From NCBI RefSeq assembly GCF_037154075.1, contig NZ_JBANRJ010000001.1, forward strand, positions 3,715,501 to 3,779,500: 64,000 nt of DNA, written 5' to 3'. How positions within the stretch are numbered: position 1 is the stretch's first letter; every line of letters begins with the position of its first letter. The position numbers and the translations under genes were made by a program. Positions 8,703 to 16,755 of the stretch are shown one piece after another. The notes beneath the pieces were generated by a model that worked only from the letters and a program-made list of their open reading frames with translations, had not been told where the DNA came from and did not search any database. Origin of the DNA: Sphingobium aromaticiconvertens (lineage in GTDB: Bacteria > Pseudomonadota > Alphaproteobacteria > Sphingomonadales > Sphingomonadaceae).

Positions 8703-10001
8703 ATGAACGCACCTTGGAAACCGGGGATCGCCGGAACGCGTGATCCCTTCCACGCCTTCGTCTGCGACGATCATAGTTTCGACCTGCTCCGCAGCGTAGC
8801 CGCCGAACTGGGCTGGGCGCCCGAAAAGGTCGCGAAGGGCGGCATGCGTAACGCTGTCCAGAGCCTGTCGATCAGCGCGTCCCCGCAAATTCTGTTCATC
8901 GACATGTCGGAAAGTGGCGATCCGCTGAACGACATCAACAGCCTTGCCGAAGTGTGCGAGCCGGGCACGGTCGTGATCGCGGCAGGCCAAGTGAATGACG
9001 TCCGCCTGTATCGCGACCTCATCTCCAGCGGCATTCAGGACTATCTGCTCAAACCCTTTGGCGCGGACCAGTTGCGCGATGCTCTGGTACAGGCACAGGC
9101 CGTTTTCCTGTCGCCGCGCGTCGAAGCGAGCACCGAACATCCGCATATGACCACGGCGGTCATCGGCACACGCGGCGGTGCGGGCGCCTCCTCGCTGGCG
9201 ACCTCGCTGGCCTGGATGCTGAGCGAAAAGAAGAAGCGACCCACCGCCCTCCTCGATCTGGACATCCATTTCGGCACCAATGCGCTGGCGATGGATCTGG
9301 AGCCGGGCCGCGGCCTGACTGACGCGATCGAAAACCCAAGCCGCATCGACGGACTGTTCATCGAGCGCGCGATGGTGCGCGCCAGCGACACGTTGGCGAT
9401 CCTGTCGGCCGAAGCGCCGATCAGCCAGCCGATGTTGACGGATGGCGGGGCCTTCTATCAACTGCTGGAGGAATTCCGCGCCGCCTTTGAATGCAGCGTC
9501 GTCGACCTGCCGCGCGGCATGCTGATCCAGCATCCGCATCTGATGGCCGATGTGAACGTCACAGTGGTCGTCACCGAACTGACGCTGGCGGCCGCGCGCG
9601 ATTCGATCCGCCTTCTCTCCTGGCTCAAGTCCAACGCACCCCAGTCGCGCGTGATCGTGGTCGCCAATCAGGTCCACAGCAATACGGTCGAAATCACCCG
9701 CAAGGATTTTGAACAGTCGATCGAACGCAAGATCGATGTCCTGATCCCTTTCGACCAGCGCATTGCCGCGCAGGCCGCAAAACTGGGCAAGACGCTGGCC
9801 GACGCCGCCAAGGGCAGCAAGGTTGCCGCTGCCTGCACCCTGATGATGGAGCAGGTACTGGGCGCCGCGGCCGAGGATAGCGACGAGGCGAACGGCAAGA
9901 GTACCGGCAAGCGCGGCGATTCCCTGATGGGCAAGATCGGCGGCCTCAAGGGTCTGGTGGCCTCTCGCCGCAAGGACAAGGCCGGTTCGGTCAACGCCTG
10001 A
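8703..10001 (+). CDS. cpaE: Tad pilus localisation ATPase CpaE/TadZ
   Basis: A 432-aa MinD/ParA-like protein that places the Tad machine at the cell pole. Residues about 15-130 form a pseudo-receiver domain. The ATPase domain begins with a deviant Walker A, GTRGGAGASSLA, which lacks the usual GK[ST]; this is common in CpaE proteins. ALLDLDIHFGTNAL is the Walker A' / B region. The C-terminal 50 residues are Lys/Gly-rich. Its TGA overlaps an ATG by one base (TGATG) that opens a 16-codon ORF where cpaF is normally found. Confidence 0.93.
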   Translation: MNAPWKPGIAGTRDPFHAFVCDDHSFDLLRSVAAELGWAPEKVAKGGMRNAVQSLSISASPQILFIDMSESGDPLNDINSLAEVCEPGTVVIAAGQVNDVRLYRDLISSGIQDYLLKPFGADQLRDALVQAQAVFLSPRVEASTEHPHMTTAVIGTRGGAGASSLATSLAWMLSEKKKRPTALLDLDIHFGTNALAMDLEPGRGLTDAIENPSRIDGLFIERAMVRASDTLAILSAEAPISQPMLTDGGAFYQLLEEFRAAFECSVVDLPRGMLIQHPHLMADVNVTVVVTELTLAAARDSIRLLSWLKSNAPQSRVIVVANQVHSNTVEITRKDFEQSIERKIDVLIPFDQRIAAQAAKLGKTLADAAKGSKVAAACTLMMEQVLGAAAEDSDEANGKSTGKRGDSLMGKIGGLKGLVASRRKDKAGSVNA

Positions 10002-10051
10002 TGCAAATGCGGCCGGAATATGGGCCAGAACAAGTGACGGGGTTGGGCTGA
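10001..10051 (+). other. 16-codon ORF filling the cpaF position (possible deletion remnant)
   Basis: An ATG overlapping the cpaE stop (TGATG) opens a 16-residue ORF (MQMRPEYGPEQVTGLG) that ends 1 nt before the tadB ATG. In tad operons the ATPase gene cpaF/tadA usually lies between cpaE and tadB. The exact fit, with coupled start and stop, suggests an internal in-frame deletion of cpaF or a leader-like coupling peptide. The sequence is too short to match to CpaF by eye. Confidence 0.4.
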
Positions 10052-10052
10052 C

Positions 10053-11051
10053 ATGGACGGCAAGATCATCCTGATGGCAATATTGCTGACCACCCTTTTG
10101 GGTATGGCAGTCATGGCCTTTGCCGGTCCCTCACCGGACAAGGCGAGCAAGCGGCGTCTGGCGACCATTCGTGGCCGCCACAGCGATTCAGCCGAATCGA
10201 TTCTGGAAGCGCGGATGCGCAAGGCGATTTCCAATCGCTCGACCACCGCTGACATGAAAATGCTGACGTCGCTGATCCCGAACCCGGAAATGCTGACCAA
10301 GCGCCTGAAGATGACAGGCAAGAAATGGACGCTGAACGGCTATATGATCAGCTGTGCGTGCATCGCGCTGGGCTTGACCGCCCTGCTGATGTTGCGCGGC
10401 TTTCCGCCGCTGCTGGCCGCCTTTGTTGGACTGGCCGCCGGCCTTGGCCTGCCGCACTGGTGGGTCGGGCGAACGATAGCCAAGCGCGTGCAGAAGTTCA
10501 CCGCGAAATTCCCCGATGCGCTGGAATTGCTGACGCGCGGCCTGCGCTCTGGCCTGCCCATTGCTGAGACGCTGGGTATCGTATCCTCAGAAATCCCCGG
10601 TCCCGTCGGGGAAGAGTTCAAGCTGATTACCGAGCGCATCAAGATTGGCAGGACGATGGATCAGGCGTTGCAGGAAACCGCAGATCGCCTGGGCACAGCG
10701 GAATTTCAGTTCTTCGTCATCACACTGTCGATCCAGCGCGAAACGGGCGGCAACCTGGCCGAGACACTTTCAAACCTTGCCACCGTGCTGCGCCAACGCG
10801 CGCAGATGAAGCTCAAGATCCGCGCCATGTCGTCGGAATCCAAGGCGTCGGCCTATATTATTGGCGCTCTGCCGCCGTTGGTGTTCGTGATGATCTGCTA
10901 CATCAATTTCAACTATATGGCTCCGTTCTTCACCCCCGACCCTGCGGGCCTTTTCGGCCTGTCGCTCATGCAGGTGATTGGCATTGGCGGCATGTGCTGG
11001 ATGGGCATTGGCGCCTTCATCATGGCGCAAATGGTCAACTTCGAAATCTAA
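10053..11051 (+). CDS. tadB: Tad pilus inner-membrane platform protein TadB/CpaG
   Basis: A 332-aa type II secretion F-domain protein. There is one N-terminal membrane segment, a basic cytoplasmic stretch, two central segments (about 95-135), then the GspF domain with KFPDALELLTRGLRSGLPI and the conserved FFVITLSIQRETGGNLAETL, and a final pair of membrane helices. It forms the inner-membrane platform with TadC and should be driven by CpaF, which is not encoded here. 16 nt separate it from tadC. Confidence 0.94.
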   Translation: MDGKIILMAILLTTLLGMAVMAFAGPSPDKASKRRLATIRGRHSDSAESILEARMRKAISNRSTTADMKMLTSLIPNPEMLTKRLKMTGKKWTLNGYMISCACIALGLTALLMLRGFPPLLAAFVGLAAGLGLPHWWVGRTIAKRVQKFTAKFPDALELLTRGLRSGLPIAETLGIVSSEIPGPVGEEFKLITERIKIGRTMDQALQETADRLGTAEFQFFVITLSIQRETGGNLAETLSNLATVLRQRAQMKLKIRAMSSESKASAYIIGALPPLVFVMICYINFNYMAPFFTPDPAGLFGLSLMQVIGIGGMCWMGIGAFIMAQMVNFEI

Positions 11052-11067
11052 GGGGCAGGACAGGACG

Positions 11068-12060
11068 ATGAACGCAGCACCTCACCCCGGATCGACCCTG
11101 TTCGGCCTGTCGGCGACCGATGTCGGTACGCTATTGGCCGCACTCGCCACTTTTGCCGTACTCTTCGCACTCTATGCGATCATGACCGTGCGCGATCCGA
11201 TGGCCAAGCGGGTCAAGGCACTCAATGAGCGCCGCGAACAGCTCAAGGCGGGCATTACAGCCTCTACCGCCAAGCGCCGCGCCAAGCTGGTCAGGAAGAA
11301 CCAGACCACCGACCAGATGCGATCCTTCCTGTCCAGCCTCAAAATATTGCAGGACGATCAGTTGAAGGACGCACAGATTCGCCTGTCGCAGGCGGGTATC
11401 CGGTCGAAGGACTGGGCCGTGGCTGTCATCTTTGGCCGCATGGTCCTGCCGATTGTGGTCGGCGGATTCGCCGCCATCATGCTCTATGGCGTGGGGGCGT
11501 TCCCGGAATGGGGCGGCATGAAGCGTTTCATGGCCTTCACCGTTGCGCTGCTGCTGTCCTATAAAGCGCCCGACATATTCATCAACAACAAGGTGCAGAA
11601 GCGGTCCGCCGCAATCCGCAAGGGCCTGCCCGATGCGCTCGATCTGCTGGTCATCTGCGCCGAAGCCGGCCTGACGGTCGATGCCGCCTTCAACCGCGTC
11701 GCCCGCGAATTGGGGCGCGCCTATCCTGAGCTGGGCGACGAGTTTCAGTTGACGGCGATTGAACTCAGCTTCCTGACCGAGCGCCGCATGGCGTTCGAAA
11801 ATCTCGCCTCACGCGTCAAGCTGGACGCGGTCCGGGGCGTGGTCACGACCATGATCCAGACGGAGAAATATGGTACGCCGCTGGCTTCCGCCCTGCGCGT
11901 GTTGTCGGCCGAATTCCGCCACGAACGCATGATGCGCGCGGAAGAAAAGGCCGCTCGCCTGCCCGCGATCATGACCGTGCCGCTGATTCTCTTCATCCTG
12001 CCGACCCTGTTCGTCGTGATCCTGGGTCCGGCGGCCTGCTCGATCAGCACCGCCTTCTGA
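11068..12060 (+). CDS. tadC: Tad pilus inner-membrane platform protein TadC/CpaH
   Basis: A 330-aa GspF-domain protein paired with TadB. Membrane segments are at about 12-35, 120-165 and 295-325. The cytoplasmic domain has RKGLPDALDLLVICAEAGL and the later YGTPLASALRVLSAEFRHER. The start ATG is preceded by AGGGGCAGGACAGG; an earlier in-frame ATG at 10978 lies inside tadB and is rejected. It is the last gene of the operon: no tadD, tadG or flp follows. Confidence 0.93.
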   Translation: MNAAPHPGSTLFGLSATDVGTLLAALATFAVLFALYAIMTVRDPMAKRVKALNERREQLKAGITASTAKRRAKLVRKNQTTDQMRSFLSSLKILQDDQLKDAQIRLSQAGIRSKDWAVAVIFGRMVLPIVVGGFAAIMLYGVGAFPEWGGMKRFMAFTVALLLSYKAPDIFINNKVQKRSAAIRKGLPDALDLLVICAEAGLTVDAAFNRVARELGRAYPELGDEFQLTAIELSFLTERRMAFENLASRVKLDAVRGVVTTMIQTEKYGTPLASALRVLSAEFRHERMMRAEEKAARLPAIMTVPLILFILPTLFVVILGPAACSISTAF

Positions 12061-12188
12061 AAATTTGCGGTCAGGAGGGCGCGCTGCCGTAGCGGCGCAT
12101 CCTTCCCACCCTTTTCCGCCGCATTTCGTGCTGGCTGCGGCCCGCCCCCTCTCCTATGCTTATGCTATAACAAGGAGAGGACAGCATC

Positions 12189-12626
12189 TTGCTCAAGCGC
12201 ATCGGCACTCGTCTTTTCATGGGTAGCGGCCTTTTCCTGAGCGCCCTGATTGCCGCCACCCCATCACATGCGGCGCAGCCGATCAGCGGGCGCTGGCTCA
12301 CCGTTGAAGGCAAGGCGATCGTCGAGATCGCATCCTGCGGTAACAGCGTGTGCGGGCGTATCGCCAGGATCGTGAAGCCCACGCCCGGCCGTCCCCACAC
12401 CGATACCAACAATCCTGATCCCAAACTGCGCAACAAGCCGCTGGAAGGGCTGGCCATCCTCAGCAGCTTCAGCGACGCGGGCGCGCATTGGAAAGGGACG
12501 ATCTACGATCCCGAAAGTGGCAAAAGCTATAACAGCAAGGTCAGCCGCAATGGCGACGGCACACTGAAGGTACAGGGCTGCATCGCCTTCTTCTGCAAGA
12601 CCCAGACCTGGACCCCGATGAAATAA
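12189..12626 (+). CDS. DUF2147 secreted protein
   Basis: A 145-aa exported protein of the DUF2147 family. The signal peptide is MLKRIGTRLF...ATPSHA, cut before AQPISGRW. The family pattern is RWLTVEGKAIVEIASCGNSVCGRI, then DPESGKSYNSKVS and a C-terminal FFCKTQTWTP. The TTG start at 12189 is chosen because AAGGAGAGG lies 8 nt upstream and it gives the signal peptide a basic N-terminus; the ATG at 12219 would remove it. Function of the family is unknown. It has its own promoter region (12061-12188), where a TATGCTATAA stretch could serve as -10. Confidence 0.85.
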   Translation: MLKRIGTRLFMGSGLFLSALIAATPSHAAQPISGRWLTVEGKAIVEIASCGNSVCGRIARIVKPTPGRPHTDTNNPDPKLRNKPLEGLAILSSFSDAGAHWKGTIYDPESGKSYNSKVSRNGDGTLKVQGCIAFFCKTQTWTPMK

Positions 12627-12724
12627 GGGCGCTCAGCGAGTGGTTGGGAATTGGGCAAAATCGGGACGCGTCCAGCGCCCAAAAGCACAGTCAGACCGAC
12701 CGGCAGCCATTCTCAAACACTCTT

Positions 12725-13417
12725 TCACTCGCTCAGGATGAAGGCAGCCCCTGCCTTGGCATGGATGGACGTGCAATCATAGATCGGCAGCACATTCGCC
12801 TTCACGTCCACGATCATCTCCAGTTCGGTGCAGGCAAGGACCACCGCCTGGACATCTTCCTTGGCGATATCGGTCATTTCCGATTTCATGAAGCGTTCGG
12901 ACTCGCGGCTCACCTTGCCCACAGCCAGTTCATCATAAACAATGCGGTCGATCCGATCGGCCAGATCCATGTCGGCAGGCAACAAAGAGATGCCGTGCCC
13001 AACCAGCCGCTGGCGGTAGAATTTTTCCTTCATCACATTACCTGTGCCGATAAGGGCGGCTTTCTCAACACCCTCGGCCTTCATCTTCTGCCCCACCAGG
13101 TCGGCAATGTGGAGGATAGGAACCTCAACGGCGGCCTGAACCTGTTCGTAGATGCGGTGCATGCTGTTGGCGCAGATCAGCAGGCATTTCGCTCCCGCCT
13201 GCTCCAGCCGCTGGGCCGCGCCGATCAGTTGCCCGGATGCGCAATCCCAGTCGTCCTGCGTGGCGCAGCGCGCAACTTCGGCAAAGTTAAGGCTCTCGAT
13301 CAGCAAAGGCGCGCTGTTCTGCCCACCTTTGGTGCGGTGCACGGTCTGGTTGATGATCTCATAGTAGCGGGCGGTGGACGTCCAGCTAAGACCGCCGATC
13401 AGACCAAGTTTATGCAT
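12725..13417 (-). CDS. Aspartate/glutamate racemase family protein
   Basis: A 230-aa member of the Asp/Glu racemase family. It starts MHKLGLIGGLSWTSTARYY, and the two catalytic cysteines are seen in ICANSMH (first half) and ACTELEM (second half). The thiols abstract and donate the alpha proton from opposite faces, so racemase activity is likely; aspartate is the usual substrate of this subgroup, but specificity is not proven. The start at 13417 has AGGGG upstream; a longer reading to 13471 runs into a terminator hairpin. It lies downstream of pntB on the same strand, but a hairpin separates them. Confidence 0.85.
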   Translation of the reverse strand: MHKLGLIGGLSWTSTARYYEIINQTVHRTKGGQNSAPLLIESLNFAEVARCATQDDWDCASGQLIGAAQRLEQAGAKCLLICANSMHRIYEQVQAAVEVPILHIADLVGQKMKAEGVEKAALIGTGNVMKEKFYRQRLVGHGISLLPADMDLADRIDRIVYDELAVGKVSRESERFMKSEMTDIAKEDVQAVVLACTELEMIVDVKANVLPIYDCTSIHAKAGAAFILSE

Positions 13418-13445
13418 CGAAACCCCTGAAACCTTCACATATGGA

Positions 13446-13480
13446 AAGGGACGGTCAGGCAGGATGCCCAACCGTCCCTT
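13446..13480 (-). terminator. Terminator between pntB and the racemase gene
   Basis: AAGGGACGGT (13446-13455) pairs perfectly with ACCGTCCCTT (13471-13480), and the stem extends imperfectly into the loop. Read on the minus strand it lies about 40 bp after the pntB stop, followed by only a short T tract (TTTCC), so termination may be partial. Confidence 0.6.
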
Positions 13481-13516
13481 AAAGAGTTAGGGGAAGCGGC
13501 CCCCAAAGGTCAAAGC

Positions 13517-14956
13517 CTAATGGGCCAGACCCTTGACGATTTCCTCGACCATCTTCTTTGCGTCGGCCAGAAGCATCATGGTGTTGTCCATGTAGAAGAC
13601 CTCGTTATCGACGCCGGCATAGCCCGCGCCGCCCATGGAGCGCTTCACGAACAGCACCGATTTGGCGTTGGCGACGTCCAGGATCGGCATGCCATAGATG
13701 GGCGAGGTCTTGTCGGTCTTCGCCGCCGGATTGGTCACATCGTTGGCCCCGATGACGAAGGCGACGTCGGCCTGACCGAACTCGCCGTTGATGTCCTCCA
13801 GCTCGAACACCTCGTCATAGGAGACATTGGCTTCGGCCAGCAGCACGTTCATGTGACCCGGCATACGGCCTGCGACCGGATGGATCGCGTACTTGACCTT
13901 GACGCCTTCCTTCTTGAGCAGGTCGCCCATCTCACGCAGCGCGTGCTGCGCCTGGCTGACGGCCATGCCGTAACCCGGCACGATGATGACGCTGTCGGCC
14001 TGCTTCATCAGGAACGCGGCGTCCTCGGCAGAGCCACGCTTGTAGGGACGATCGATGACCGGACCGCCTGCACCGGACGGACCGGATTCCGCGCCGAAGC
14101 CGCCTGCGATAACGCTGATGAAACTGCGGTTCATCGCCTTGCACATGATGTAGGACAGGATCGCGCCCGACGAACCGACCAGTGCTCCGGTGATGATCAT
14201 CGCGCTGTTGCCCAGCGTGAAGCCCATCGCCGCAGCCGCCCAGCCCGAATAGCTGTTCAGCATCGACACGACGACCGGCATGTCCGCGCCGCCGATGGGG
14301 ATGATCAGCAGGAAGCCGATGGCAAAGGACAGGCCGATGACGGTCCAGAACAGCCAGGGCGCGGCCACAGTCGGCGCGGCCATCACATAGAACCAGCCGA
14401 TGAGAGCCAGAATCGCGACCAGCGTGCCGAGGTTGATGACATGGCGGCCCGGCAGCATGATCGGCTTGCCCGACATGTTGCCGTTGAGCTTCAGGAAGGC
14501 GATGACCGAGCCGGAGAAGGTGATCGCGCCGATCGCCACGCCCAGCCCCAGTTCGATGCGGCTGGCATTGTGGATCTCGCCGGTCACACCATCGAGAATG
14601 CCGAACGCGCCGGGATTAAGGTACGCGGCAGCACCCACCAACACTGCGGCCATGCCGACGAGCGAGTGGAAAGCCGCCACCAGTTGCGGCATGTCCGTCA
14701 TCGCGATCTTGCGCGCGGTGATGAAGCCGATCACGCCACCGATGGCGATGGCTCCGACAATCTCCGGCAGGCTCACCACGTCATGGGTGAAGAGCGTCGT
14801 TCCGACCGCGATCGCCATGCCGGCCATGCCGAAGCGATTGCCGGTCCGGCTGGACGCTGGGCTGGAAAGGCCCCGCAACGCGAGGATGAAGAGAATGCCC
14901 GCAATCAGATAGGCGAGGGCAACGAAGGGCGGAACACCAGCTACTGCGTCATGCAT
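13517..14956 (-). CDS. pntB: NAD(P) transhydrogenase subunit beta
   Basis: A 479-aa subunit with about eight or nine N-terminal membrane helices (the dII proton channel) and a C-terminal NADP(H)-binding dIII domain. dIII is recognised by VIIVPGYGMAVSQAQHAL, IHPVAGRMPGHMNVLLAEA, VFVIGANDVTNPAA and VFVKRSMGGAGYAG. The enzyme uses the proton gradient to reduce NADP+ with NADH. Its ATG overlaps the pntAB stop by one base (TGATG); a GTG one codon earlier is less likely. Last gene of the operon. Confidence 0.95.
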   Translation of the reverse strand: MHDAVAGVPPFVALAYLIAGILFILALRGLSSPASSRTGNRFGMAGMAIAVGTTLFTHDVVSLPEIVGAIAIGGVIGFITARKIAMTDMPQLVAAFHSLVGMAAVLVGAAAYLNPGAFGILDGVTGEIHNASRIELGLGVAIGAITFSGSVIAFLKLNGNMSGKPIMLPGRHVINLGTLVAILALIGWFYVMAAPTVAAPWLFWTVIGLSFAIGFLLIIPIGGADMPVVVSMLNSYSGWAAAAMGFTLGNSAMIITGALVGSSGAILSYIMCKAMNRSFISVIAGGFGAESGPSGAGGPVIDRPYKRGSAEDAAFLMKQADSVIIVPGYGMAVSQAQHALREMGDLLKKEGVKVKYAIHPVAGRMPGHMNVLLAEANVSYDEVFELEDINGEFGQADVAFVIGANDVTNPAAKTDKTSPIYGMPILDVANAKSVLFVKRSMGGAGYAGVDNEVFYMDNTMMLLADAKKMVEEIVKGLAH

Positions 14957-15240
14957 CACTTGCGTTCCTTCTTCTTGTACATGGCCAGCATGCGCTCGGT
15001 CACGGCAAAGCCACCGAAGATGTTGACGCTAGCAAAGACCACGGCCAGCAGGCCCAGATATTTGGCCGCCGCGCTCCCCGCCTCCGCCGAAGCGACCAGC
15101 GCGCCGACGATGATGACCGAAGAAATGGCGTTGGTGACGGCCATCAAAGGCGTGTGCAGCGCAGGCGTGACCGACCACACCACATAATAGCCGACGAAAC
15201 ACGCCAGCACGAAAACCGATAGGATGGAAATAAAGTCCAT
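14956..15240 (-). CDS. pntAB: NAD(P) transhydrogenase subunit alpha part 2
   Basis: A 94-aa membrane protein with three or four helices, the split-off membrane part of the alpha subunit. It contains the conserved stretches LACFVGYYVVWSVTPALHTP, NAISSVIIVGAL and VNIFGGFAVTERMLAMYKKK. The split arrangement is typical of alphaproteobacteria. The start ATG at 15240 follows GGGAGTAGGAACG; an ORF extension to 15297 has no support. Confidence 0.94.
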   Translation of the reverse strand: MDFISILSVFVLACFVGYYVVWSVTPALHTPLMAVTNAISSVIIVGALVASAEAGSAAAKYLGLLAVVFASVNIFGGFAVTERMLAMYKKKERK

Positions 15241-15319
15241 CGTTCCTACTCCCCGTTCATCCCGAATTGGCTGCGGGACGTTGGCCTGCCCGTGCATTGC
15301 ACGAAGCCAAGCATTCCCC

Positions 15320-16441
15320 TTAGCCGAGCAGCCGCTCGTTCACGACCTTGCCGTCCTGAGTCAGGCGGATGGCGTTACCGATTTCCTCGTCCAGCACCGG
15401 CGCATTCTTCTCCTTGTCCCAGAAGGCGGACAGGAAGTTATAGAGGTTGCGCGAGAACAGCGCCGAGGTATCGGCGGCAAGACGCGACGGCACGTTGCGA
15501 TGGCCGACGATCTTCACGCCATGGCGTTCGACGATCTCGCCCGCGACTGCGCCCTCGACATTGCCGCCCTGCTCGACCGCAAGGTCGACAATGACGCTGC
15601 CGGGCTTCATGGACGCGATCTGCGCGTCGCTGATGAGGCGTGGCGCGGGCCGACCGGGGATCAGCGCCGTGGTGATGACGATATCCTGCTTGGCGATATG
15701 ACTGGAGACGAGTTCGGCCTGCGCGGCCTTATATTCGTCGGACATTTCGGTGGCATAGCCGCCGGTGCCCTCGCCCTCGATGCCTGCGACCTTCTCAACG
15801 AAGATTCCCTTGGCGCCGAGCGATTCGATCTGTTCCTTGGTCGCGGCGCGCACATCGGTGGCGGACACCTGCGCGCCCAGACGGCGCGCGGTGGCGATCG
15901 CCTGAAGACCCGCGACGCCCACGCCCATGATGAAGACGCGCGCGGCCGAAACCGTGCCAGCCGCTGTCATCATCATCGGAAAAGCGCGGCCATATTCGGA
16001 CGCGGCGTCCAGCACCGCCTTGTAGCCCGACAGATTCGATTGCGAAGAGAGGATGTCCATCGATTGCGCGCGGGTGATACGCGGCATGAATTCCATCGCC
16101 AGCGCCTCAAGACCCGCCGCCGCATAAGCCTCGACGCGTGCGCGCTCTCCGAAGGGATTGAACCCCGCCGCGACCCACGCGCCGGGCTTGGCGCCGGTCA
16201 GGCTGGCCGCATCCGGCCCCTGCACGCCCAGCACGATGCCTGCGCCTGCAACGGTCGCCGCGCGGTCGCCCACGGCAGCACCAGCGGCGGCATAGTCCGC
16301 GTCGGCGATCGATGCCGCTTGTCCGGCGCCAGCTTCCACAGCGACCTCAGCCCCCAGCGCAATGAACTTCTTCACCGTTTCCGGCGTACCAGCCACCCGC
16401 CGCTCACCTGCGGCCTGCTCTTTCATTACTGCTATTTTCAT
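15320..16441 (-). CDS. pntAA: NAD(P) transhydrogenase subunit alpha part 1
   Basis: A 373-aa soluble NAD(H)-binding dI domain, related to alanine dehydrogenase. It begins MKIAVMKEQAAGERRVAGTP and carries the Rossmann motif in VFIMGVGVAGLQAIATARRLGA, followed by TDVR. The start at 16441 was chosen over a GTG at 16453 because GGAGGGGG is placed correctly only for the ATG. First of the three transhydrogenase genes, 35 bp after the oxidase subunit IV gene. Confidence 0.94.
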   Translation of the reverse strand: MKIAVMKEQAAGERRVAGTPETVKKFIALGAEVAVEAGAGQAASIADADYAAAGAAVGDRAATVAGAGIVLGVQGPDAASLTGAKPGAWVAAGFNPFGERARVEAYAAAGLEALAMEFMPRITRAQSMDILSSQSNLSGYKAVLDAASEYGRAFPMMMTAAGTVSAARVFIMGVGVAGLQAIATARRLGAQVSATDVRAATKEQIESLGAKGIFVEKVAGIEGEGTGGYATEMSDEYKAAQAELVSSHIAKQDIVITTALIPGRPAPRLISDAQIASMKPGSVIVDLAVEQGGNVEGAVAGEIVERHGVKIVGHRNVPSRLAADTSALFSRNLYNFLSAFWDKEKNAPVLDEEIGNAIRLTQDGKVVNERLLG

Positions 16442-16476
16442 TATCTTTTGCACCCCCTCCGGATCGTCGGCTCAGT

Positions 16477-16602
16477 TCAGCTGGAGATCAGCAGAACCAC
16501 CAGCGCGGCAACCGCTATGGAAGCAATGGTGCCCCATTTCATCACCGACGTGAAACCGGCATAGGTCTGGTTCGCGCTCTTCATATTGCCCTCGGACGCC
16601 AT
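16477..16602 (-). CDS. aa3-type cytochrome c oxidase subunit IV
   Basis: A 41-aa protein: a short hydrophilic N-terminus (MASEGNMKSANQTYAGFTSV), then one membrane helix ending LLISS. This is the pattern of the small bacterial aa3 oxidase subunit IV, and such genes are commonly found upstream of pntAA in sphingomonads and rhodobacters. AAGGGGACAG lies before the ATG. It heads the pnt operon. Confidence 0.85.
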   Translation of the reverse strand: MASEGNMKSANQTYAGFTSVMKWGTIASIAVAALVVLLISS

Positions 16603-16755
16603 ATCGTCTGTCCCCTTGCATAAATTTCCGCGCCCCTACTATCGTCAAGCGCCCCCCCCCTCAAGCCCGATGAGTGCAAAGAAAATCTTTTAGATTAAGC
16701 GCCTCTTTACCTTGCTTCCCTACACCGGGTGGCCTGTCTGTTTTGAGGGGTGCAA

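Noticed and set aside
6080..8704. An 874-codon open frame antisense to cpaB, cpaC and cpaD
   Set aside because: High-GC codon bias leaves the antisense frame open. The opposite strand encodes clear pilus proteins; the antisense translation has no recognisable domain.
13520..15187. A 555-codon frame antisense to pntB and pntAB
   Set aside because: Shadow of the transhydrogenase genes, His/Asp/Arg-rich low-complexity translation with no domain.
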